Shown: positions 22,402-27,215 of the stretch, in pieces
Numbering within the stretch: the first letter of the stretch is position 1
Layout: every line of letters begins with the position of its first letter
Origin: CAZGMC01 sp964526565
GTDB lineage: Bacteria > Pseudomonadota > Alphaproteobacteria > DSM-16000 > Inquilinaceae
Direction: 5' to 3'
Assembly: GCA_964526565.1 (NCBI GenBank)
Contig: CAZGMC010000059.1
Location: forward strand, 1-27,215
Length of the DNA stretch: 27,215 bases
Made by a program: the position numbers and the translations under genes
The notes under the pieces: generated by a model
What the model was told of the DNA's origin: nothing
Seen by the model: only the letters and a program-made list of their open reading frames with translations
Databases searched by the model: none

Positions 22402-23184
22402 TCAGGGCCGCGGGCCGGCGTCGGCCGGGCGGCGCACATGGTAAAGCACATAGACGGTCAGCAGCGCCGCGGCCAGGGTGAACCATGTGAGCGCATACTG
22501 GAGGTGATTGTTCGGTATGTCGACGATCGTCTGGCCGCCGACCGGCAGCGTCGGGTCGCCCGGCGTCGCCACGGCATCCAGCAGCACCGGTGCGGCCTCC
22601 GCCGCCCCCGCGGCGGCGGCCATGGCCGGCAGGTCGATCCAGTACCAGCGGTTCCGCGCCGGCTCGTTGTCGGGCTGCAGCCAGCCCTGGCCGCCCGGCA
22701 CGCGCACCACGCCCTCAACAGTGACCGGGCCCTCAACAGTGACCGGGCCCTCAACAGTGACCGGGCCCTCGACCAGGCGTGCGGGGCGGGTCGCCGGGTC
22801 GATCCGGTCGGTCGGCACCCAGCCGCGGTTGACCAGCACGATCTGGCCTTGCGCGACGTCGCCGGTGCGGCGCAGCGGCGTCACCACGTGGGCGCCAACC
22901 CGCCCGTCCAGGGTGCGCGGCAGGACGTGAAGCTCGCGGTCGTGCAGGAACACGCCGGTGACGCGGACGTGGCGGTACTCCCAGGCGTCAGGATCCTCGA
23001 TCGCCGCCGGCAGCGGCACGGCGGGGGCGCTGATGCGCTGCTCGATGCGGTCGAGCAGGTCGGCCTTCCAGGCCCGCCGCTCCAGCTGCCAGGTGCCGAG
23101 CCCGATCAGCACGGCCAGCATCGGCAGCACGAGCAGCGTCGGCCACAGGCGGGGGCGGAAGCGCCAGGAGGAGGCAGCGGGCAT
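22402..23184 (-). CDS. SURF1 family cytochrome oxidase assembly protein
   Basis: SURF1 (Shy1) helps insert heme a into subunit I of cytochrome aa3. The protein has an N-terminal membrane helix (LWPTLLVLPMLAVLIGLGTWQLERRAWKADLL), the family's periplasmic domain (EYRHVRVTGVFLHDRELHVLPR, VVTPLRR, VLVNRGWVPTDR, NEPARNRWYWIDLPAM) and a second helix at the end (NNHLQYALTWFTLAAALLTVYVLYHVRRP). An array at about residues 138-157 repeats EGPVTV three times within a normally single-copy beta strand. ATG 23184 is used; an in-frame TTG at 23196 is possible, and neither has a clear ribosome binding site. About 260 aa, family length. Confidence 0.93.
   Translation of the reverse strand: MPAASSWRFRPRLWPTLLVLPMLAVLIGLGTWQLERRAWKADLLDRIEQRISAPAVPLPAAIEDPDAWEYRHVRVTGVFLHDRELHVLPRTLDGRVGAHVVTPLRRTGDVAQGQIVLVNRGWVPTDRIDPATRPARLVEGPVTVEGPVTVEGPVTVEGVVRVPGGQGWLQPDNEPARNRWYWIDLPAMAAAAGAAEAAPVLLDAVATPGDPTLPVGGQTIVDIPNNHLQYALTWFTLAAALLTVYVLYHVRRPADAGPRP
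22711..22770 (-). repeat. 18-bp tandem array in the SURF1 gene (3.3 copies)
   Basis: GCCCTCAACAGTGACCGG is repeated three times without mismatch (22711-22764), followed by GCCCTC. The coding strand reads VEGPVTVEGPVTVEGPVTVEGVV, within a conserved part of the SURF1 domain. Confidence 0.97.
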
Positions 23185-23214
23185 GAATGGATGCAAAGTG
23201 TGGCGGGGCCGGCT

Positions 23215-23589
23215 CTAGCTTCCACCCTCCAGCTCCTCCCGCCGGTGCCGGTACTGCAGGGCAACGACCAGGGCCTTGGACGGGCGCAGCAGCAGCGCGG
23301 CCAGGACGATGACGAAGGCGCTGGCGATCAGGGCCGGGGCCCAGGTCGGCAGGTCGAACGCGGTCCATATCCAGAAGGCCAGCGGCACGGCCAGGAAGCC
23401 GAGAATGAAGATCAGGAACACCGCCGGGCCGTCGCCGCTGTCGTTCTTCGCCAGGTCCAGGCCGCACATGTCGCAGCGCTCGGCGACCTGCAGGAAGCTG
23501 CTGAACAGCCGCCCCCGGCCGCAGCGCGGGCAGGCGCTGTGCCAGGCCGCGGCATAGGGGGAAACGGCGGTGTGGCGGGTGGTGACCAT
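23215..23589 (-). CDS. DUF983 membrane protein with zinc ribbon
   Basis: DUF983 proteins are small membrane proteins often found in cytochrome oxidase clusters; their exact job is unknown. Residues 20-42 hold the CPRCGRGRLFSSFLQVAERCDMCG pattern (Cys20, 23, 39, 42), a likely zinc ribbon. Two hydrophobic segments follow (AVFLIFILGFLAVPLAFWIW and ALIASAFVIVLAALLL), then a basic tail (YRHRREELEGGS). Length 124 aa is normal. It lies between ctaE and the SURF1 gene, 54 bp after ctaE, and is probably part of the same transcript. A metal or redox-sensing role in oxidase assembly is only inference. Confidence 0.9.
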   Translation of the reverse strand: MVTTRHTAVSPYAAAWHSACPRCGRGRLFSSFLQVAERCDMCGLDLAKNDSGDGPAVFLIFILGFLAVPLAFWIWTAFDLPTWAPALIASAFVIVLAALLLRPSKALVVALQYRHRREELEGGS

Positions 23590-23614
23590 GGTCTCCCTTC
23601 ATGCGGCGGAACCG

Positions 23615-23634
23615 GCGCCGGCCCCGCCCGGCGC
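23615..23634 (-). other. Intercistronic hairpin after ctaE
   Basis: GCGCCGG (23615-23621) pairs with CCGGCGC (23628-23634) across a six-base loop, just past the ctaE stop. There is no T-run. In an operon this may slow 3' decay or lower downstream expression. Confidence 0.4.
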
Positions 23635-23643
23635 GCTTGAGGA

Positions 23644-24513
23644 TCAGTGGACCGTGCCGCCGATCGAGCCCCACCAGTAGATCGAGACGAACAGGAACAG
23701 CCACACCACGTCGACGAAGTGCCAGTACCAGGCCGCGGCCTCGAAGCCGAAATGGCTGTCCGGCGTGAAGTGGCCGCGCATGCTCCTGAACCAGCACACG
23801 GCCAGGAAGATCGTGCCGATGATGACGTGGAAGCCGTGGAAGCCGGTCGCCATGAAGAAGGTCGACGGATAGATCCCCTCGGTGAACCCGAACGCGGCGT
23901 GCGTGTACTCGTAGACCTGCAGCGTCGAGAAAAACAGGCCCAGCAGCACCGTGATGCCCAGCGCCTGCGCCGCCTTGACGTTGTTGCCCTCGCGCAGCTC
24001 GTGGTGGGCCCAGGTCACCGTGCAGCCCGACAACAGCAGCACCAGCGTCATCAGGAACGGCAGGTGGAACGGGTCGAAGACGTAGATGCCCTCGGGCGGC
24101 CAGACGCCGCCGGTATACTCCACGCGCGCCACCTGCCGCGGGTCGGCCGGGTACAGGCTGGCGTCGAAGTAGGCCCAGAAGAAGGCGACGAAGAACATCA
24201 CCTCCGACGCGATGAACAGCATCATGCCGTAGCGCAGGCCGAGCTTGGCCACGGCCGAATGCGCCTTCTGGATGACGCTCTCGTTGATCACGTCGCGCCA
24301 CCAGCCGGCCATGACGGTCAGCACGGCGGCGAGCCCGAGCCACAGCAGCCACCACGTGTCGTAGTGCATCACGAAGATGGCGCCGACCGCAAGCAGTCCA
24401 CCGGCGAACGCGCCCAGGATCGGCCACGGGCTCGGGCTGACCAGGTGGTACGGGTGGTGTGGCCCCTCTTCTTCCGGCGTATGGGCCTCGGGCTTGGCGG
24501 TAACGTCCGTCAT
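23644..24513 (-). CDS. ctaE: Cytochrome c oxidase subunit III
   Basis: This is a core membrane subunit of the aa3-type oxidase, next to subunit I. Typical stretches are HPYHLVSPSPWPILGAF, WWRDVINESVIQKAHSAVAKLGLRYGMMLFIASEVMFFVAFFWAYFDASLYP, the glutamate-bearing helix with IASEVMFF, SGCTVTWAHHELREGNN, ATGFHGFHVIIGTIFL and WYWHFVDVVWLFLFVSIYWWGS at the end. At 289 aa with seven expected helices it is complete. It follows ctaG by 69 bp, including a GC-rich stem loop, and precedes the DUF983 and SURF1 genes in the same direction. Confidence 0.97.
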   Translation of the reverse strand: MTDVTAKPEAHTPEEEGPHHPYHLVSPSPWPILGAFAGGLLAVGAIFVMHYDTWWLLWLGLAAVLTVMAGWWRDVINESVIQKAHSAVAKLGLRYGMMLFIASEVMFFVAFFWAYFDASLYPADPRQVARVEYTGGVWPPEGIYVFDPFHLPFLMTLVLLLSGCTVTWAHHELREGNNVKAAQALGITVLLGLFFSTLQVYEYTHAAFGFTEGIYPSTFFMATGFHGFHVIIGTIFLAVCWFRSMRGHFTPDSHFGFEAAAWYWHFVDVVWLFLFVSIYWWGSIGGTVH

Positions 24514-24535
24514 GATCTCTGACTTCCCCCTCTGT

Positions 24536-24554
24536 GCCCGCCCCGCAGGCGGGC
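24536..24554 (-). other. Intercistronic hairpin between ctaG and ctaE
   Basis: GCCCGCC (24536-24542) and GGCGGGC (24548-24554) form a perfect 7-bp stem with loop CCGCA in the 69-bp gap. No T-run follows on the coding strand. It is one of three such stems at gene borders in this operon. Confidence 0.4.
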
Positions 24555-24582
24555 GCGGCGGTCGTGATCCTGTCGCTTCCGG

Positions 24583-25308
24583 TTATTGTTGGGCCGGCCC
24601 GCCGACCATGGCCGTCTCGGCGCCGGTCGACTCCTCGACCGAGCGATAGTAGTCCTCGATGGCGTCGTCGAGGTCGTCCGAATCGCTGCGGTAGAACGTG
24701 TAGGACAGCGTGATCACGTGCACGTCGTCCAGGTCGACGTCCTCGGCCATGGCCGGGTCGACGTAGAAGTAGACCGGCATTTCCATGCGCTGGCCGGGCA
24801 GCAGCACCTGCTCCTCAAAGCAGAAGCACTGCACCTTGGCAAAGTACAGCCCGGTCTTGGCCGGCGCCACGTTGTACACGGCGGTGCCGGCGGTGGGTAT
24901 GTCACCGACGTTCTCGGCGTAGAAGTTGACCAGCGCCGGCTCGCCGATGTGCACCTCCATCTCGCGCCGCTCGGCCGCAAAGCGCCATCCCAGGTCGCTG
25001 GCGGCGGCGGCGATGAAACGGACCCGCACGGTGCGGTCCAGCACCGGTCCGGCCACGGCGCCGGCCACCTGGGTGGTGCCGCCGAAGCCGGTGACGCGGC
25101 AGAACAGGTCGTACAGCGGCACCGAGGCGAAGCTCAGGCCGACCATGCCGAAGACGACGCCGAACGCGATGGCCAGGGTCAGGCCGTTGCGCCGTTTCGA
25201 CACCGGGCTCGACACCGGGCTCGACACCGGGCTCGACACCGGTCGTGGCTGGCCGGCGGCCGGGCGTGGCTGGCCGGCGGAGCCGGCGGGATCGGTGCGG
25301 TCGGTCAT
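24583..25308 (-). CDS. ctaG: Cytochrome c oxidase assembly protein CtaG (Cox11)
   Basis: CtaG/Cox11 delivers copper to the CuB site of subunit I. A single N-terminal membrane helix (about residues 43-65) is followed by the periplasmic domain: VPLYDLFCRVTGFGGTTQ with Cys70, VRFIAAAASDLGWRFAAERREMEVHIGE, ENVGDIPTAGTAVYNVAPAKTGLYFAKVQCFCFEEQ with the copper-binding Cys161-Phe-Cys163, and the final VITLSYTFYRSD. The cytoplasmic N-terminus is extended by AGQPRP and PVSS repeats (residues 11-37). At 241 aa it is longer than the usual 190-210. Its ATG overlaps the stop of the upstream small membrane protein gene (ATGA at 25305-25308). Confidence 0.96.
   Translation of the reverse strand: MTDRTDPAGSAGQPRPAAGQPRPVSSPVSSPVSSPVSKRRNGLTLAIAFGVVFGMVGLSFASVPLYDLFCRVTGFGGTTQVAGAVAGPVLDRTVRVRFIAAAASDLGWRFAAERREMEVHIGEPALVNFYAENVGDIPTAGTAVYNVAPAKTGLYFAKVQCFCFEEQVLLPGQRMEMPVYFYVDPAMAEDVDLDDVHVITLSYTFYRSDSDDLDDAIEDYYRSVEESTGAETAMVGGPAQQ
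25198..25280 (-). repeat. Two adjacent tandem arrays in ctaG (12 bp and 21 bp)
   Basis: CGACACCGGGCT is repeated three times exactly (25198-25233) plus nine bases, encoding PVSS repeats. Immediately after, CGTGGCTGGCCGGCGG occurs at 25244 and 25265 (21-bp period), encoding two AGQPRP units. Both lie in the cytoplasmic tail before the membrane helix. Confidence 0.92.
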
Positions 25309-25562
25309 CGGCCGTCTCCCTCCTCCTCGATCACCTCTTCGACGACCTCGTCCTGCGGCGGCGGGGTCAGCCCGTCCTCCTCGGCGCGCTCGATCCCGGT
25401 GCGGATGCGCACCACCGAGATGACGTAGATCAGCACCACGATGGCGATCAGCACCGCCAGCAGGGCCAGGTTGCGGCCGCGCCGGCGGCGCCAGATCTCA
25501 TCGCTGGAGCGCGGCCTCTCCTCACGCCGGTCCTCACGCCGGTCCTCACGCCGGTCCGCCAT
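25305..25562 (-). CDS. Small single-helix membrane protein, CoxF-like
   Basis: This 85-aa protein has a basic cytoplasmic start (RREDRREDRREER, then DEIWRRRRGRN), one membrane helix (residues 31-51, LALLAVLIAIVVLIYVISVVR) and an acidic tail (PPPQDEVVEEVIEEEGDG). The position between ctaB and ctaG and the RRRRGRN-helix-VVRI plan fit the small CoxF-type proteins of alphaproteobacterial oxidase clusters, whose function is not settled. Both neighbours are tightly packed: ctaB ends one base upstream and ctaG overlaps by four bases. The first 15 residues come from a 12-bp tandem array. Name by context, so moderate certainty. Confidence 0.8.
   Translation of the reverse strand: MADRREDRREDRREERPRSSDEIWRRRRGRNLALLAVLIAIVVLIYVISVVRIRTGIERAEEDGLTPPPQDEVVEEVIEEEGDGR
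25519..25554 (-). repeat. 12-bp tandem array in the CoxF-like gene (3 copies)
   Basis: TCCTCACGCCGG occurs three times exactly (25519-25554), encoding DRREDRREDRRE right after the start codon. Confidence 0.95.
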
Positions 25563-25563
25563 G

Positions 25564-26502
25564 TCAGCCTCCGAACGCGACCGGCACCCGGTCCATGATC
25601 AGCAGCGTGAACAGGGCGAACAGGTAGAAGATGGAATAGCCGAACATCTGCTTCGCCGCCTTGTGGCCGGTGGCGGCGCCGTCCTCGCGCCACACGCGCA
25701 CGGCGCAGACCACGAACAGGGCGCTCAGCACCGCGGCCCCGGCGCCGTACAGCCAGCCCGCCGCGCCGGCCGCGAACGGCGCCAGCGCCACCGGCAGCAG
25801 CAGCACGGTGTAGATCAGCATCTGCCGCCGCGTCTCGCGCTCACCGGCGACCACCGGCAGCATCGGCACCCCGGCCTCGGCATATTCGCCGCGGCGGTAC
25901 AGGGCCAGCGCCCAGAAGTGCGGCGGCGTCCACATGAAGATGACCAGGAACAGCGCCATCGGCGCCAGGGTCACGTCACCGGTCACGGCCGCCCAGCCGA
26001 TCATCGGCGGGAAGGCGCCGGCGGCGCCGCCGATGACGATGTTCTGCGGCGTCCGCCGCTTGAGCCACATGGTGTAGACGAACACGTAGAACGCGGTCGC
26101 CAGGGCCAGGATGGCCGCCGCCACCCAGTTCACCGCCAGCCCCATCAGGGCCACCGCGCCCACCGCCAGCACCACGCCGAAGGCCAGCGCGTTCTCGGGG
26201 CCGATGCGGCCGCGCGGGATGGGGCGCTGGCGGGTGCGCGTCATGATCGCGTCGATGTCGCGGTCATACCACATGTTGATGGCGCCCGAGGCGCCGGCGC
26301 CGACGGCGATGCACAGCACCGCGGTCAGGGCCAGCACCGGGTGCAGATCGCCCGGCGCGGCGATCAGCCCGGCGATGCCGGTGAAGACGACCAGCGTCAT
26401 CACCCGCGGCTTGAGCAGCTCGACATAGTCCCGCCAGTCGGCCGGCGACTCTGCCGCCATCTTCCCCTGGTCGGTTCGGGCCTGGATCGTCAGGTCCGTC
26501 AT
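25564..26502 (-). CDS. ctaB: Protoheme IX farnesyltransferase
   Basis: CtaB (heme O synthase) adds a farnesyl group to heme b, the first step to heme a. This UbiA-type membrane enzyme carries DYVELLKPRVMTLVVFTGIAGLIAAPG, the Asp-rich site NMWYDRDIDAIMTRTRQRPIPRGRI, NIVIGGAAGAFPPMIGWAAVTG and the second site WTPPHFWALALYRRGEYAEAGVPMLPVVAGERETRRQMLIYT. At 312 aa with about nine hydrophobic helices it is complete. ATG 26502 may overlap a 24-codon reading frame (ATGA) that begins after ctaD. The short gap to the next gene indicates one transcript. A separate heme A synthase (ctaA) is not in the window. Confidence 0.97.
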   Translation of the reverse strand: MTDLTIQARTDQGKMAAESPADWRDYVELLKPRVMTLVVFTGIAGLIAAPGDLHPVLALTAVLCIAVGAGASGAINMWYDRDIDAIMTRTRQRPIPRGRIGPENALAFGVVLAVGAVALMGLAVNWVAAAILALATAFYVFVYTMWLKRRTPQNIVIGGAAGAFPPMIGWAAVTGDVTLAPMALFLVIFMWTPPHFWALALYRRGEYAEAGVPMLPVVAGERETRRQMLIYTVLLLPVALAPFAAGAAGWLYGAGAAVLSALFVVCAVRVWREDGAATGHKAAKQMFGYSIFYLFALFTLLIMDRVPVAFGG

Positions 26503-26573
26503 TCCTCGTCCTCTCCGGTGCCGGACCGGACCGCCCCGGCGGTCAATGCGGGGGCGGTCCGGCGGCCCTTCAT
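26499..26573 (-). CDS. Possible 24-codon ORF coupled to ctaB
   Basis: ATG 26573 starts MKGRRTAPALTAGAVRSGTGEDEE and ends with TGA overlapping the ctaB ATG (ATGA). GGAG lies seven bases before the ATG in TTGGAGACCACCATG, a better ribosome binding site than many here. The ORF runs through the hairpin at 26526-26562. It could be a leader peptide that opens the hairpin for ctaB translation, or a chance frame. I recognise no family, and the hydrophilic product looks unlike a small membrane protein. Confidence 0.3.
   Translation of the reverse strand: MKGRRTAPALTAGAVRSGTGEDEE
26526..26562 (-). other. Strong intercistronic hairpin between ctaD and ctaB
   Basis: CCGGACCGCCCC (26526-26537) and GGGGCGGTCCGG (26551-26562) form a perfect 12-bp stem with a 13-base loop. 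It lies 42 bases after the ctaD stop and 24 bases before the ctaB start. No T-run follows, so full termination is unlikely. Protection of the ctaD mRNA end or attenuation of ctaB is possible. Confidence 0.6.
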
Positions 26574-26604
26574 GGTGGTCTCCAACCCTGCCGGTTGGTT
26601 CAGG

Positions 26605-27215
26605 CTATTTGATCCGCGGCAGCGTCTCGAACTGGTGGAACGGCGGCGGCGACGACAGCGTCCACTCCAGCGAGGTCGCGCCCTCGCCCCAGTAGTTCGC
26701 TGCCACCTTGCGCCCGGCGACCAGCGTGTAGATGGCGATGCCGACGAACAGGAACGCCGACGCCACCGAGATGTAGGCGCCGATCGACGAGATGACGTTC
26801 CAGCCCCAGAACGCGTCCGGATAGTCCGGAATGCGCCGCGGCATGCCCGACAGGCCCAGGAAGTGCATCGGGAAGAACGTCAGGTTGACGCCGATGAACG
26901 TCATCCAGAAGTGCACCTTGCCCCAGAATTCCGGGTACTGCCGGCCGGACATCTTGCCGATCCAGTAGTAGAACCCGGCGAAGATGGCGAACACGGCGCC
27001 CAGGCTGAGCACGTAGTGGAAGTGCGCCACGACGTAGTAGGTGTCGTGCAGGACCACGTCCATGCCGCCATTGGCCAGCACCACGCCGGTCACGCCGCCG
27101 ACGGTGAACAGAAAGATGAAGCCCAGCGCCCACAGCATCGGTGTCTTGAACTCGATCGACCCGCCCCACATGGTGGCGATCCAGCTGAAGATCTTGATGC
27201 CGGTGGGCACGGCGA
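26605..27215 (-). CDS. ctaD: Cytochrome c oxidase subunit I, C-terminal part (cut by window edge)
   Basis: Subunit I holds heme a and the heme a3-CuB oxygen-reducing site. The visible part begins in AVPTGIKIFSWIATMWGGS and carries HDTYYVVAHFHYVLSLGAVFAIFAGFYYW, whose HFH pair supplies ligands to heme a3 and heme a. It continues FFPMHFLGLSGMPRRIPDYPDAFWGWNVISSIGAYIS and ends WTLSSPPPFHQFETLPRIK. About 203 residues are present of an expected 530 or so; the 5' part lies beyond 27215. It is the first visible gene of the operon, upstream of ctaB. Confidence 0.97.
   Translation of the reverse strand, partial: AVPTGIKIFSWIATMWGGSIEFKTPMLWALGFIFLFTVGGVTGVVLANGGMDVVLHDTYYVVAHFHYVLSLGAVFAIFAGFYYWIGKMSGRQYPEFWGKVHFWMTFIGVNLTFFPMHFLGLSGMPRRIPDYPDAFWGWNVISSIGAYISVASAFLFVGIAIYTLVAGRKVAANYWGEGATSLEWTLSSPPPFHQFETLPRIK

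Noticed and set aside
20797..23640. 947-codon plus-strand open frame opposite the M32, SURF1 and DUF983 genes
   Set aside because: It crosses three well-recognised genes on the other strand, has no family resemblance and reads as low-complexity Gln/Arg/Gly sequence.

Overview
The window is very GC-rich (roughly 70% by eye, not computed) and carries a typical alphaproteobacterial gene set: an Irr-type Fur-family regulator with a matching Irr box, hrcA-grpE divergent from rph, a ctaD-ctaB-ctaG-ctaE-SURF1 cytochrome aa3 assembly cluster, paired YciI and EVE genes, an M32 carboxypeptidase and a DUF3501/Fe-S oxidoreductase/rubrerythrin cluster. A Rhodospirillales-like free-living aerobe is the best guess. 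This rests on gene content only; no 16S rRNA gene is present.

Layout. 1-1300: two unrecognised small genes around a REP-like palindrome. 1397-4116: rph facing away from a heat-shock pair hrcA-grpE, with a sigma-32-like promoter. 4162-8383: anmK, a secreted protein of four exact 120-residue PPC repeats, and the cobalamin gene cobD/cbiB. 8506-12087: a small conserved-looking protein, a Prx5-type peroxiredoxin and a ScsB/DsbD-type transmembrane thiol reductase. 12244-13850: a YqgE/AlgH protein and a PilZ protein whose upstream region holds a consensus sigma-54 promoter. 13891-17063: rubrerythrin, Fe-S oxidoreductase and DUF3501 genes with a perfect Irr box upstream and irr next door. 17225-18161: an island of lower GC with a ParE-type toxin-antitoxin pair overlapping a possibly truncated tyrosine phosphatase gene. 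18316-20825: a Tat-exported PhoD phosphatase, then YciI and EVE proteins. 20854-27215: the cytochrome oxidase operon on the minus strand, running from the cut-off ctaD gene down to an M32 carboxypeptidase that ends in a terminator-like hairpin.

Two themes link the genes. One is redox and iron: Irr, rubrerythrin, peroxiredoxin, ScsB/DsbD and heme-copper oxidase assembly. The other is a sequence habit. Short tandem arrays (units of 6, 12, 15, 18 and 21 bp, always multiples of three) sit inside at least six unrelated genes, while arrays at gene ends or between genes include non-triplet units (11 and 20 bp). This looks like frequent slippage filtered by selection on reading frame.

The points most worth following up are the sigma-54 promoter with an upstream dyad before the PilZ gene, the Irr box before the rubrerythrin gene, the tandem-repeat pattern, the antitoxin-toxin-phosphatase overlap chain, and a possible 24-codon ORF coupled to ctaB.
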